DNA of 64,000 bases from Luteimonas sp. JM171 (GTDB lineage: Bacteria > Pseudomonadota > Gammaproteobacteria > Xanthomonadales > Xanthomonadaceae), in contig NZ_CP017074.1 in assembly GCF_001717465.1 (NCBI RefSeq), positions 1 through 64,000 on the forward strand, read 5' to 3'. Position 1 is the stretch's first letter, and every line of letters begins with the position of its first letter. Shown one piece after another: positions 10,507-19,419 of this stretch. The notes under the pieces are model-generated. The model saw only the letters and a list, made by a program, of their open reading frames with translations. It was not told where the DNA came from and did no database searches. The position numbers and the translations under genes are program-made.

Positions 10507-10577
10507 GGAACCTCCTGGCTGGAAAATGTGCCAGAAAGCTCTACTTTCGTGGTGTCTACTTACCGCGGGAGCTTACG

Positions 10578-10910
10578 GCAGGACCGCAGGGTTCCGGTGC
10601 GAGGAGTGGTCATAACGCTCCCGAACCTCCGGTTCGGGGCCGGCAACCCAGCATGTCCCCTTATAGCTGACGGAGATAGATACAAGCAAGCCGGATCCCA
10701 CAGCCCGCTGCTGACACAGGGGAGGCTCGTGAAATCAGCTATCTAGGCAACAGCAAACACTCGAACCTGAGTAGGGCGCTATGCCCAGCTCGCTCACCCA
10801 GAGCGGTTCGGGAAGGAACCCCTAAACGCCAACGCTGGTGTCAAAGCTTCAGGCGCAGTCCGAGGGCGCTGGCGCCGATCGCGGACGCCAAATGCGGACG
10901 GACCGCCGCA
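10578..10910. other. Gene-free stretch with a lon-upstream-like repeat
   Basis: About 330 bases without a credible gene. Positions 10618-10690 align by eye at roughly 75 percent with the lon upstream region at 3181-3254 (shared GTTC-GGGCCGGCAA, GCATG, CCCCT, CGGAG, CAAG). The sigma32 -10 box is not conserved in this copy. The remainder, 10700-10910, is the 3' flank of the lipoprotein gene; its first 60 bases past the stop resemble the flank of the 4303-4612 copy. Confidence 0.5.
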
Positions 10911-11501
10911 TCACTTCTTCCCGCCGATACGACTACCGCCGGGTTCCGCGGCACGCGGTTCGGCAACCCCGCTTTTCGGGTCCACCTCGGTATCGACCGC
11001 ATCGAGCCGCCGCCTGCAGACATCTGCCGTCACCGCGGCTGGCCCTTTGGGAACATTGGCGACCAGCAATCCATGGGGCGTGCGCCTGAGGCAGAAAACG
11101 CCGGAGTAGTTGCGCGTACGGAACCTCCCCCACTCGGGCGACCTGATCGCAAACGAATAAGGCCAGTCGTCACGCAGCTCGGCCTCACCCCCGACGCGCG
11201 CATAGCCTCTTGGCACCTGGCCGACTGCAAGACATTCTCCCGGCTCAAGCGAAAGCATTCCCGGGCCCTCCGCGAAACTGATACCCCAAGGAGAAGGGAG
11301 GCGGCGACCATTCACCTGCAGGGACGAGACGCCGGCGTCTTCCACGACGACGCTCTCGCCTTCATCGTGCGAAACGCAACCGAGGATCTGGTTGCCAGCG
11401 GCTCGCACCTCCAGCGGGCGGGCCCCATAGGACGTCGCACCTGCACATGCCGACGCCAGGCAAGCGAGAAGTAACAGCCCGGCCGAATGGAGTTTCCTCA
11501 T
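10911..11501 (-). CDS. Small lipoprotein next to the PAAR effector, putative immunity protein
   Basis: A predicted exported lipoprotein of 196 residues: MRKLHSAGLLLLACLASAC with lipobox LASAC. The mature part has a conserved core, DDWPYSFAIRSPEWGRF, then FCLRRTPHGLLVANVPKG and a second Cys in TADVC. No known family recognised. I take ATG 11501, preceded by GAGGTGA; an alternative GTG at 11507 overlaps the effector stop. The tight coupling to a PAAR metallopeptidase, the periplasmic location and the decayed paralogues nearby suggest immunity to that effector. This is inference. Confidence 0.7.
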   Translation of the reverse strand: MRKLHSAGLLLLACLASACAGATSYGARPLEVRAAGNQILGCVSHDEGESVVVEDAGVSSLQVNGRRLPSPWGISFAEGPGMLSLEPGECLAVGQVPRGYARVGGEAELRDDWPYSFAIRSPEWGRFRTRNYSGVFCLRRTPHGLLVANVPKGPAAVTADVCRRRLDAVDTEVDPKSGVAEPRAAEPGGSRIGGKK

Positions 11502-11503
11502 GG

Positions 11504-12709
11504 TCACCTCGGGAGGTTGGCCCGTGAGGACGGGTCGCGCAGAAAGTCCGCCAACACCTGGCGAAGCTGCTCCGGTGTCCCCCGCGACCCTCTGGCGTAC
11601 CGCGGCTCACCCAGGACCACGATCATGTAGTAATCGGAAACGATATCGCCTTGCTGCTCCATGTTGTAATCGGCGAGCGTGGTATCCGCAGCAATCCTGT
11701 ACTGATAGGCACTCGCTCCACGAGATGACACCGACAAGCCGTTCCACCTGACGGCATAGCCAAGCTGGCGCTGCCACACATGCACCATTTCGTGGACAAA
11801 GAGCGCCATATCCTCCGGTGATATCGAGAAGTCATCCCTGTATATCGCAGCGGGGAAATACATCTGGCCATTCGGCGTGACTGCGGTGTGCTTCTGCTGG
11901 AGGCCGAAGAACATCCAATAGCCGTGGTTGTGGATCTTGACCTTCGAGTAGTCCACCGATTCGCCGAACAACTGTCGCGCGATCGCCAACTCTCCGGCCG
12001 TCAGATCACGCTTGTGACCCGTCGCCTTTACTTCGACGACCGAATCGCCCACTCCCTGGTCATTCATCTTCACCCCCTCCAACTCAAGCACGACTTCGTC
12101 CTGCTCAGAGCAGCCGTGCAGCGAACAGCAGACCTCCGCCCCGTCCGGCGGCAGCAGGACTGCCCTGATGATCTCCTCGCACGCACACGTGCATATGCGC
12201 TCCGTCACCCCCCGATCATCGGTCACACCGCTGCAGGTCTCGTCGTTGGCAAGATGCAGGGTGTACCGAACACCCGCCAGCGGCTCGCCCGACTCGCTGC
12301 AGAAGCGCAGGGCCTCGTCATATTCAAGGGCATCTTCCGCATCAGGCTGTTGAGAGGTGCCCGTGGCAATCGCGGATGCGACAGCGGCCCCGGCAGCGAC
12401 AGTCGCTGTCGCCAGCCCTCCCCTTGCACTTCCGCCTCCCCCAGCCTCCACAAACACCCGCACCTGCTGCGCGGACAGCACCTTGCAGCCGCACGAAAGG
12501 GAGCTGCCGTGCAGGGCGACGGGTTGGCCGTCGACGATCAGGGTGTCGTCGCCATCAACGATGGGATAGGCGCCCTTGTGGCTCGGGCAGGTGGCCTGGT
12601 CGGTGACGCGGGCCACGGGGATGCCGTCGATATCGGTAAACGGCGAGCCCGTGACGACCGAGCCGCCGCTGCTGGTCGGGTCGCCGACCACGATCCAATT
12701 CCTTGCCAT
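11504..12709 (-). CDS. PAAR-domain protein with C-terminal zinc metallopeptidase, putative T6SS effector
   Basis: A 401-residue three-part protein. Residues 1-85 are PAAR-like ([45 protein letters not shown]), as at the tip of type VI secretion spikes. An Ala/Gly hinge follows, then a Cys-rich beta domain (about 130-215). The C-terminal part has a gluzincin-like HEMVH (306-310) and a possible third ligand Glu352 in NMEQQGD. ATG 12709 is spaced correctly from GGAGG; ATG 12712 and GTG 12724 are alternatives. It lies just after clpX and before the lipoprotein. No T6SS structural gene is in the window. Confidence 0.75.
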   Translation of the reverse strand: MARNWIVVGDPTSSGGSVVTGSPFTDIDGIPVARVTDQATCPSHKGAYPIVDGDDTLIVDGQPVALHGSSLSCGCKVLSAQQVRVFVEAGGGGSARGGLATATVAAGAAVASAIATGTSQQPDAEDALEYDEALRFCSESGEPLAGVRYTLHLANDETCSGVTDDRGVTERICTCACEEIIRAVLLPPDGAEVCCSLHGCSEQDEVVLELEGVKMNDQGVGDSVVEVKATGHKRDLTAGELAIARQLFGESVDYSKVKIHNHGYWMFFGLQQKHTAVTPNGQMYFPAAIYRDDFSISPEDMALFVHEMVHVWQRQLGYAVRWNGLSVSSRGASAYQYRIAADTTLADYNMEQQGDIVSDYYMIVVLGEPRYARGSRGTPEQLRQVLADFLRDPSSRANLPR

Positions 12710-12762
12710 CATGCCTCCATGCACGATCGGCGGGCAGCGCCCGCCCCGGGTTCTTCCCTGCC

Positions 12763-14046
12763 CTATTCGGCGGATGCCACCTTCTGGGCCGGCTGGTTCT
12801 GGTAGATCAGGTACGGCTCGGACTTGTGCTCGATCACCGACTCGTCCACCACCACCTTGCTCACGTTCTCAAGCGAGGGCAGCTCGTACATGGTGTCGAG
12901 CAGCACCGATTCGACGATGGTGCGCAGGCCGCGCGCGCCGGTCTTGCGCTTGATGGCCTTGCGGGCGATGGCGGCCAGCGCGTCGTCGCGGAACTCCAGC
13001 TCGGCGCCTTCCATCTCGAACAGCTTCTTGAACTGCTTGGTGATGGCGTTCTTGGGCTCGGTGAGGATCTTCACCAGCGCCTCTTCGTCCAGCTCCTCGA
13101 GCGTGGCGACCACCGGCAGGCGGCCGACGAACTCGGGGATCAGGCCGAACTTGATCAGGTCCTCCGGCTCAACCTCGGCCAGCACCTTGCCGGTGTCGGC
13201 CTTGCGCTCGCTGCTCTTGACCTTGGCCGAGAAGCCGATGCTGCCGGCGTCCGAGCTGCGCTGCTGGATGATCTTGTCCAGGCCCGCGAAGGCGCCGCCG
13301 ACGATGAACAGGATGTTGCTGGTGTCGACCTGCAGGAACTCCTGCTGCGGATGCTTGCGCCCGCCCTGCGGCGGCACGCTGGCCATGGTGCCCTCGATGA
13401 GCTTGAGCAGCGCCTGCTGCACGCCCTCGCCGGACACGTCGCGGGTGATCGACGGGTTCTCGCTCTTGCGCGAGATCTTGTCGATCTCGTCGATGTAGAC
13501 GATGCCCTGCTGCGCCTTGTCGACGTCGTAGTCGCACTTCTGCAGCAGCTTCTGGATGATGTTCTCCACGTCCTCGCCCACGTAGCCGGCCTCGGTCAAC
13601 GTGGTGGCGTCGGCCATGGTGAACGGCACGTTGAGCATGCGCGCCAGGGTCTCGGCCAGCAGGGTCTTGCCCGACCCGGTGGGGCCGACCAGCAGGATGT
13701 TGGATTTGGCGAGCTCGACGTCCTCGTTCTTCTGCCGGCTCTCGATGCGCTTGTAGTGGTTGTAGACGGCCACCGCGAGCGTGCGCTTGGCGCGGTGCTG
13801 GCCGATCACGTACTGGTCCAGGACCTCGAGGATTTCCTTGGGCTTGGGCAGCGAGCTGCGGGCGCTCTGGGCCTTCTCCTCGAGCTCCTCGCGGATGATG
13901 TCGTTGCACAGTTCAACGCATTCGTCGCAGATGAACACGCTGGGGCCGGCGATCAGCTTGCGCACCTCGTGCTGGCTCTTTCCGCAGAAAGAGCAGTAGA
14001 GGATCTTGCTGGAGTCGCCGGAACGGCCCTGGGAGTCTTTGCTCAT
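12763..14046 (-). CDS. clpX: ClpX, ATPase subunit of the Clp protease
   Basis: AAA+ unfoldase feeding substrates to ClpP. The 427-residue protein has an N-terminal C4 zinc-binding domain (Cys18, 21, 40, 43), Walker [13 protein letters not shown], Walker [10 protein letters not shown], the ClpP-docking IGF loop (SIGFSAKV) and sensor 2 (TGARGLR). Length is normal (E. coli 424). It follows clpP by 162 bases. The PAAR gene begins about 54 bases after its stop with no evident terminator between, so read-through into the island is possible. Confidence 0.98.
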   Translation of the reverse strand: MSKDSQGRSGDSSKILYCSFCGKSQHEVRKLIAGPSVFICDECVELCNDIIREELEEKAQSARSSLPKPKEILEVLDQYVIGQHRAKRTLAVAVYNHYKRIESRQKNEDVELAKSNILLVGPTGSGKTLLAETLARMLNVPFTMADATTLTEAGYVGEDVENIIQKLLQKCDYDVDKAQQGIVYIDEIDKISRKSENPSITRDVSGEGVQQALLKLIEGTMASVPPQGGRKHPQQEFLQVDTSNILFIVGGAFAGLDKIIQQRSSDAGSIGFSAKVKSSERKADTGKVLAEVEPEDLIKFGLIPEFVGRLPVVATLEELDEEALVKILTEPKNAITKQFKKLFEMEGAELEFRDDALAAIARKAIKRKTGARGLRTIVESVLLDTMYELPSLENVSKVVVDESVIEHKSEPYLIYQNQPAQKVASAE

Positions 14047-14208
14047 GCGTTGCTTACCCGATGGAACGGCGCCACGTGGCGCTGGATCGATTTGAGAATA
14101 GCATAGCGGCGGCCCCGCGCCAGCGCGCGACCGGGATGCGGAAATCCGCCGTTTGCCAAGGGGTTAAGCGGGTTCCGCGGGCTTGCCGCGGAACCGCGAA
14201 GGCGGCGG

Positions 14209-14838
14209 TCACGCCGGCTGGATGCTCTCTTCGGCGCGGCGTTCGATGACCTCGTCCACCAGCCCGTACTCGCGCGCGGCGTCGGCGCTCTTGAAGTTGT
14301 CGCGCTCGGTGTCCTCGGCGATCGTGTCCAGGCTCTGGCCGGTGTGGCGCGAGAGGATCTCGTTCAGGCGCTGCTTGAGCGAGAGGATCTCGCGGGCATG
14401 GATCTCGATGTCCGTGGCCTGGCCCTGGAAGCCGCCCAGCGGCTGGTGGATCATGATCCGCGAGTTCGGCAGCGCGTAGCGCTTGCCCTTGGCGCCGGCC
14501 GCCAGCAGCAGCGCGCCCATGCTGGCCGCCTGCCCCACGCAGATGGTGCTCACATCGGGCTTGATGAACTGCATGGTGTCGTAGATCGCCAGGCCCGCGG
14601 TGACGATGCCGCCGGGCGAGTTGATGTAGATGCTGATGTCCTTTTCCGGGTTTTCGGCTTCAAGGAACAGCAGCTGGGCCACGATGACGTTGGCCATGTG
14701 GTCGTCGATCGGGCCCACCAGGAAGATCAGGCGTTCCTTGAGCAGGCGCGAATAAATGTCGTAGGCGCGCTCGCCGCGGCTGGTCTGCTCGACCACCATC
14801 GGGACGAGGTTGAGGGCCTTGGTTTCGTTGCTGCTCAT
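14209..14838 (-). CDS. clpP: ClpP, proteolytic subunit
   Basis: Serine peptidase forming the tetradecameric chamber of ClpXP/ClpAP. 209 residues; the catalytic triad is Ser106 (GQAASMGA), His131 ([10 protein letters not shown]) and Asp180 (EDTERD), matching E. coli positions with a constant offset of five. It lies between tig and clpX in the usual order. Short leader before the conserved [27 protein letters not shown] N-terminus. Confidence 0.98.
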   Translation of the reverse strand: MSSNETKALNLVPMVVEQTSRGERAYDIYSRLLKERLIFLVGPIDDHMANVIVAQLLFLEAENPEKDISIYINSPGGIVTAGLAIYDTMQFIKPDVSTICVGQAASMGALLLAAGAKGKRYALPNSRIMIHQPLGGFQGQATDIEIHAREILSLKQRLNEILSRHTGQSLDTIAEDTERDNFKSADAAREYGLVDEVIERRAEESIQPA

Positions 14839-14867
14839 GTGTACTCCGGTTCCTGCCTGTCTGGCCC

Positions 14868-16169
14868 TTACGGGGCGATCGCTTCCTGGAAGCTCAGCTG
14901 CTTGTCGGTGTGCTGGGCGCGCTCGGCGATCCAGTCGATCACCTGCTCCTCCATCACCCGGTTCTGCAGTCCTGACATGAGCTGGGGGTCGTTGCGGTAC
15001 AACTCAATGACCTGCTCCGGCTCCTCGTAGGTGGAAGCGATGAGACGCAGGGTTTCATTCAGGCGCTTGGGATCGAGCCTGAGCTCGTTTCGACGGGCGA
15101 CCTCGCCCACCAGCAGGCCCATCAGCACCCGGCGCCGCGCGGTCTCCAGGTACTGCTTGTGCGCGTCCGGGCCCGGGTCGGGGACCTTGCGGCCCTGTCG
15201 GCGGGCCTGTTCAACGGCATTGCTGGCCAGCGCGCGGGCCTCCTGCTCCACCAGGCGCGGCGGCAGCTCCACGTCCGACCAGGTCGCGACCATCTGCTCG
15301 CCGACTTCCTGGCGCAGGCGGTTCATCAGGGCGCCCTTGAGCTCGCGCTCCAGGTTGGTGCGGATCTCGGTGCGGAAGTGCTCCATCTCGCCCTTCTTCA
15401 CCCCGAAGCTCTTGATGAAGGCCTCATCGACCTCCGGCAGCACCTCCTCGGAGACGCGCTCGACCTTGAGCCAGGCCTGGACCTTCTTGCCAGCCAGCTG
15501 CGGCGCGCCCCAGTCGGCCGGGAACTCGACCTCGACGGTCGTTTCCTCACCTGCGGACATGCCGACCAGCGCGTCCTCGAGCGCCGGCAGCATGCCGCCA
15601 GAGCCCAGCACCACGGTGCCCTTCTCCGAGCCTTCGGCGGGCAGGCGCTCCTCACCGGCCTGCGACCAGGTCTCGATGTCCAGGGCGTCGCCCTTCTGCG
15701 CCGGGCGGTTGACCGCGCTCCAGCTGCGACGCTGCTGGCGCAGGTTCTCAATCATGCGGTCGATGTCCTCGTCGGCCACCTCCGCGGTGTGGCGCACCAC
15801 CTCCAGCTTGGAGACGTCGATATCGCCGAAGTCCGGCACCACCTCGAAGGTGGCGACGTAGTTCAGGCCGTCCTCGTCCTGGGGCTCGATCCGGGGCGAA
15901 CCGGCCAGCCGCAGCTCGTTTTCACGCACCGCGTTGTCGAACTGCTGGCGCAGCAGCTGCTCCAGGACCTCCGCCCGCACCTGCTTGCCGAAGCGCTGCT
16001 CGATGACCTTCGGCGGGACCTTGCCGGGCCGGAAGCCCTTGATCCGCGCGGTGCGCGCCATTTCGCGCAGGCGGCCACCGACGCTGCTCTCAAGCTGCTC
16101 GGCGGGAACCTGGAAGGTCATCCGGCGCTCGAGGTTGCCGGTGGATTCGACGGAAACTTGCATAGCCAC
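14868..16169 (-). CDS. tig: Trigger factor
   Basis: Ribosome-associated chaperone and peptidyl-prolyl isomerase acting on nascent chains. 433 residues, normal length. The N-terminal ribosome-docking signature [17 protein letters not shown] is present, followed by the FKBP-like domain (about 155-240: [26 protein letters not shown]) and the helical C-terminal arms. First protein gene of the tig-clpP-clpX series, downstream of the tRNA cluster. Confidence 0.97.
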   Translation of the reverse strand: MAMQVSVESTGNLERRMTFQVPAEQLESSVGGRLREMARTARIKGFRPGKVPPKVIEQRFGKQVRAEVLEQLLRQQFDNAVRENELRLAGSPRIEPQDEDGLNYVATFEVVPDFGDIDVSKLEVVRHTAEVADEDIDRMIENLRQQRRSWSAVNRPAQKGDALDIETWSQAGEERLPAEGSEKGTVVLGSGGMLPALEDALVGMSAGEETTVEVEFPADWGAPQLAGKKVQAWLKVERVSEEVLPEVDEAFIKSFGVKKGEMEHFRTEIRTNLERELKGALMNRLRQEVGEQMVATWSDVELPPRLVEQEARALASNAVEQARRQGRKVPDPGPDAHKQYLETARRRVLMGLLVGEVARRNELRLDPKRLNETLRLIASTYEEPEQVIELYRNDPQLMSGLQNRVMEEQVIDWIAERAQHTDKQLSFQEAIAP

Positions 16170-16342
16170 TCCTGCACCACGGCCCTGGCCGGGGATTGCG
16201 TCGTTGTCTGGGATGTCTGGCGCAGGCGTCGGGGCGGGCCCGGACGCCGGCGGAACGGGATATTGTGGCGGAATCGCGGGGCGGGCGCTACTGGCGCGAA
16301 CGTGGATACGCCAGCGCCCGGACGCGCCCGCGCTGCCCGGGC

Positions 16343-16428
16343 TGGTGCGAAAGGGGGGACTCGAACCCCCACGGGGGCTACCCGCTGGAACCTAAATCCA
16401 GTGCGTCTACCAATTCCGCCACTTTCGC
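16343..16428 (-). tRNA. tRNA-Leu (TAG)
   Basis: Type II tRNA with a long variable arm (CGGGTAGCCCCCG), acceptor GCGAAAG, anticodon loop TTTAGGT (anticodon TAG) and encoded CCA. Last of a five-tRNA minus-strand cluster (Pro-Arg-His-Lys-Leu), upstream of tig. Confidence 0.93.
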
Positions 16429-16464
16429 GATGCCGGCAATTCTACCGTTGCCACAACGAAGAAC

Positions 16465-16486
16465 GCCCGGCTGCAAGCCGGGCGCC
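16465..16486 (-). other. Hairpin between tRNA-Lys and tRNA-Leu
   Basis: CGCCCGGC TGCAA GCCGGGCG forms a perfect 8-bp stem. There is no U-run on the minus strand side, so it is probably a processing structure or weak pause rather than a terminator. Confidence 0.45.
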
Positions 16487-16495
16487 TTCGCGAAC

Positions 16496-16571
16496 TGGTG
16501 GGCCGTCAAGGATTCGAACCTTGGACCTACTGATTAAGAGTCAGCTGCTCTACCAACTGAGCTAACGGCCC
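16496..16571 (-). tRNA. tRNA-Lys (CTT)
   Basis: Cloverleaf with acceptor GGGCCGT, anticodon loop CTCTTAA (anticodon CTT), T-loop TTCGAAT and encoded CCA, in the five-tRNA cluster. Confidence 0.93.
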
Positions 16572-16646
16572 GGGAAAATCGGGGCGCGCAGTTTACCCGC
16601 GCGCTCCCCGGCTGGCAACGGTGATGTACGACCGCTGCCTCCAAGG

Positions 16647-16724
16647 TGGGGTGGCTGAGGGGATTCGAACCCCCGACCACTGGAATCACAATCCAGTACT
16701 CTAACCAGCTGAGCTACAGCCACC
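16647..16724 (-). tRNA. tRNA-His (GTG)
   Basis: Acceptor GTGGCTG with the extra G at -1 (16724) paired to C73, anticodon GTG within TTGTGAT, and encoded CCA. The -1 G is the identity element for histidyl-tRNA synthetase. Confidence 0.95.
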
Positions 16725-16755
16725 ATTGTTGCCTTCCAGCCAGGACGCACCGCAG

Positions 16756-16832
16756 TGGCGCGCCCGGCAGGACTCGAACCTGCAACCACCGGCTTAGAAG
16801 GCCGGTGCTCTATCCGGTTGAGCTACGGGCGC
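16756..16832 (-). tRNA. tRNA-Arg (TCT)
   Basis: Acceptor GCGCCCG, anticodon loop CTTCTAA (anticodon TCT), T-loop TTCGAGT and encoded CCA. The order Pro-Arg-His resembles the argX-hisR region of E. coli. Confidence 0.94.
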
Positions 16833-16873
16833 CCGGGCCGGATTGTCGCATCGATCACCGGCGATTGGGCCGG

Positions 16874-16950
16874 TGGTCGGGGTAGAGGGATTCGAACCCC
16901 CGACATCCTGCTCCCAAAGCAGGCGCGCTACCAGACTGCGCTATACCCCG
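16874..16950 (-). tRNA. tRNA-Pro (TGG)
   Basis: Acceptor CGGGGTA, anticodon TGG in CTTTGGGAG, T-loop TTCGAAT and encoded CCA. First gene of the five-tRNA cluster. Confidence 0.95.
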
Positions 16951-17138
16951 CCGATGCCGTACGGTCCGATCCCGACCGCGCCGCCGGCGGGTGCCTTCGG
17001 CGCGGGGGACCGCATATTGTCCGCAGCCCCGCGGCGGCTGTCAACGAAGCGCGCGCGTCGACGCCACCACCACCCCATCCTGGCCCGGCCGCCAGCGTGT
17101 ATCCTGCGCGGCAGATATTCACAGCAAGAGAGGATCCC

Positions 17139-17897
17139 ATGCGCAGCGGAAACCCCGCCCTCAAGGAATCGACCTTCCTGGACCTGGGCAGCGGCACCGT
17201 CGTGTCCCGCCCGGACCAGGCCATGACGCTCAATGGCACCGCCAACAAGACCGGCCTGCTGCTGTTGCTCGCCACCCTCACCGGCGCGTTCGCCTGGTCG
17301 CAGGCGCTGACCCCCACCGGCGAGATCGCCCCGGGCTTCGGCATCTACATGTGGGGCGGCATGATCGGCGGCCTGGTGCTGGCGCTGGTCACTGTGTTCA
17401 AGCAGGAATGGGCCCCGGTCACCGCCCCGCTGTACGCGCTGGTGAAAGGCCTGGCCCTGGGCGCGATCTCGGCCATGTACAACCACATGTTCGAGGGCAT
17501 CGTGCTGCAGGCGGTGATGCTCACCTTCGGCACCCTGTTCGCGATGCTGTTCGCCTACCGCTCGGGCCTGGTCAAGGCCACCGAAAACTTCAAGATGGGC
17601 GTGGTGGCGGCCACCGGCGGGATCATGCTGGTGTACCTGGCCACGATCGTGCTGGGCCTGTTCGGCATCAACATCCCGATGATCCACGAGTCGGGACTGA
17701 TCGGGATCGGCTTCAGCCTGTTCGTGGTGGTGATCGCGGCCCTGAACCTGGTGCTGGACTTTGACCTGATCGAAACCGGGGTGGAACGCGGCGCGCCGCG
17801 CTACATGGAGTGGTATGGCGCCTTCGCCCTCATGGTCACCCTGGTGTGGCTGTACGTCGAATTCCTGCGGCTGCTGTCCAAGCTGCAGTCGCGCTGA
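17139..17897 (+). CDS. Bax inhibitor-1/YccA family membrane protein
   Basis: A 252-residue polytopic inner-membrane protein with seven hydrophobic spans (from GLLLLLATLTGAFAWSQAL to GAFALMVTLVWLYVEFLRLL) and the family segment FMVVVIAALNLVLDFD-like (FVVVIAALNLVLDFDLIE). The family is related to YccA/YbhL, linked to FtsH control and calcium or pH-sensitive channels; the role here is not shown by the sequence. ATG 17139 follows AAGAGAGG. Single gene divergent from the tRNA cluster, with its own terminator. Confidence 0.9.
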   Translation: MRSGNPALKESTFLDLGSGTVVSRPDQAMTLNGTANKTGLLLLLATLTGAFAWSQALTPTGEIAPGFGIYMWGGMIGGLVLALVTVFKQEWAPVTAPLYALVKGLALGAISAMYNHMFEGIVLQAVMLTFGTLFAMLFAYRSGLVKATENFKMGVVAATGGIMLVYLATIVLGLFGINIPMIHESGLIGIGFSLFVVVIAALNLVLDFDLIETGVERGAPRYMEWYGAFALMVTLVWLYVEFLRLLSKLQSR

Positions 17898-17922
17898 GCG
17901 CTGTCGCACTCAGGCAACGAGA

Positions 17923-17950
17923 GGGCGCCCATGCGGCGCCCATTCTTTTT
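17923..17950 (+). terminator. Intrinsic terminator after the Bax-inhibitor-like gene
   Basis: GGGCGCC and GGCGCCC form a 7-bp stem followed by ATTCTTTTT, 26 bases after the stop codon. The opposite gene ends at 17968. Confidence 0.85.
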
Positions 17951-17967
17951 GCCGCGATGGGCCGGCG

Positions 17968-19278
17968 TTACCGGGCGTCCGCCTGGGTCCGCCGGGGCCA
18001 GAGGATGAAGCCCACTGCCACCAGCGCCAGGATCCAGCAATAGTGGATCTTTCCGGCGAGGGCGAGCGGCGACACCGCCGCCAGCGACGACGCCAGCAGG
18101 ATCTGCGCGCCATAGGGCAGCAAGCCCTGCACCACACAGGCAAAAACGTCGAGCAGGCTGGCCGAGCGGCGGGGACTGATCCCGTGCTTGGCCGCGATGT
18201 CCCTGGCCACGCTGCCGCTGACCAGGATCGCGACGGTGTTGTTGGCCGTGAACGCGTCGGTGGTGGCGGAAAGCGCCGCGATGCTGAATTCCCCGGTACG
18301 CCGCCCGCGATGGCCGCGCGCGAAGCGGGAAATGGCCTGCGCCATCCAGTCCAGCCCGCCGGCCGCCTTCATCAGGCCGCCGAGGCCACCGATCAGGAGC
18401 GACAGCAGCAGGATCTCAACCATCGATTCAAAGCCCATCCAGATGTCCCCGACGTAGCTGACACCGTCGTAGCCGTCGCCGAATGCAAAGCCGAAGACAC
18501 CGGCCATCACCACGCCAAGCGACAGCACCAGCAGCACATCCATGCCCGCCACCGCGAGCGCCAGCACCGCGAGGTACGGCAGCACCAGCCATGGCGAGGC
18601 GGCCGAGGCGGTCTCGACCGGCGCCGGATCGCCCAGGAACAACAGCAGCGCCAGCGTGGCCAGGGCAGCCGGCACCGCGATCCTGAAGTTCTCCCGGAAC
18701 TTGTCGCGCATCTGGGCGCCCTGGGTGCGGGTGGCGGCGATGGTCGTATCGGAGATGATCGAAAGGTTGTCGCCGAACATCGCGCCGCCGATGACCGCGC
18801 CGATGACCAGCGCCCGGTCCATGCCCGCCGCGTCCGCCACCCCGAGGGCAATGGGCACCACCGCCGCGACGGTGCCCATGGACGAGCCTATCGCCAGCGA
18901 GATGAAGCACGCCAGCACGAACAGCCCGGGCAGGACCAGCGCCGGCGACAGCGCTCCCAGCCCGAGAGCCACCACCGCGTCGACCGCGCCCACCGCGCTG
19001 GACACATAGGCGAACGCCCCGGCCAGCAGGTAGATCAGGCACATCAGCACGATGTTCGGATCGCCCATGCCCTGGAGCATCACCTCGAGCGCCTTCAGGC
19101 CCTTGCGGTGGGCGATCCAGACCGCCAGCGCCAGCGCCGGCAGGATCGCCACCGGGGCCCTCAGCTGGTAGAAGCCCATCGGCTCGCCCTGGGCGGTGAA
19201 GTACAGGCCTGCGCCGAAGAACAGCGCCAGGAACAGCAGCAGCGGCGTGAGCGCCAGGGCGCTTGCGCGGGTGGTCAT
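17968..19278 (-). CDS. NhaC-type Na+/H+ antiporter family protein
   Basis: A 436-residue inner-membrane transporter with about eleven hydrophobic spans. The NhaC-family blocks GSSMGTVAAVVPIALGVADAAG, GAVIGGAMFGDNLSIISDTTIAATRTQG and ATTDAFTANNTVAILVSG are intact. I take Met22 of the longest frame (MTTRASALAL) because it begins directly before the first membrane span. It probably exchanges sodium for protons; other substrates such as malate/lactate are known in the superfamily. Convergent with the preceding gene. Confidence 0.88.
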   Translation of the reverse strand: MTTRASALALTPLLLFLALFFGAGLYFTAQGEPMGFYQLRAPVAILPALALAVWIAHRKGLKALEVMLQGMGDPNIVLMCLIYLLAGAFAYVSSAVGAVDAVVALGLGALSPALVLPGLFVLACFISLAIGSSMGTVAAVVPIALGVADAAGMDRALVIGAVIGGAMFGDNLSIISDTTIAATRTQGAQMRDKFRENFRIAVPAALATLALLLFLGDPAPVETASAASPWLVLPYLAVLALAVAGMDVLLVLSLGVVMAGVFGFAFGDGYDGVSYVGDIWMGFESMVEILLLSLLIGGLGGLMKAAGGLDWMAQAISRFARGHRGRRTGEFSIAALSATTDAFTANNTVAILVSGSVARDIAAKHGISPRRSASLLDVFACVVQGLLPYGAQILLASSLAAVSPLALAGKIHYCWILALVAVGFILWPRRTQADAR

Positions 19279-19367
19279 GGGCGATTGGGTTCCCCGGTGG
19301 CCGAAGCGTCCGATTGTGTCCGGCTTCCCGCGCCGCGTCACTTCCCGCGGCGGGACGCTCGCATACG

Positions 19368-19393
19368 AAAAACGGGACGCTCGCGGGTCCCGT
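19368..19393 (-). terminator. Intrinsic terminator after isocitrate dehydrogenase
   Basis: On the minus strand ACGGGAC and GTCCCGT pair around an 8-base loop, followed by TTTTTCG. It lies 27 bases past the stop codon at 19420. The half-site GGGACGCTCGC is repeated once more at 19352-19362. Confidence 0.75.
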
Positions 19394-19419
19394 CTTCGAA
19401 GTCCAGCGTGTGCCGGCGG

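Larger units (their letters stand above)
9756..10577 (-). mobile_element. Internally deleted IS3-family insertion sequence
   Basis: Imperfect terminal inverted repeats of about 45-50 bp mark the ends: CGTAAGCTC at 9756 inward to AAAGTAGAG, and the mirrored stretch ending GAGCTTACG at 10577. Inside are an OrfA-like start and an OrfB-like integrase core, joined by a deletion. About 820 bp, against roughly 1.2 kb for a complete element of this group. No clear target duplication (GTCG versus GCAG flanks), so the surroundings were rearranged after insertion. Confidence 0.85.

Noticed and set aside
9595..10620. Intact IS3 element with programmed frameshift
   Set aside because: The N-terminal part of OrfB is missing and OrfA fuses out of frame into the integrase core, so it is listed as a deleted element.
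11504..12709. Complete type VI secretion locus
   Set aside because: No VgrG, Hcp, sheath or membrane-complex gene is present; only a PAAR protein and its neighbour.
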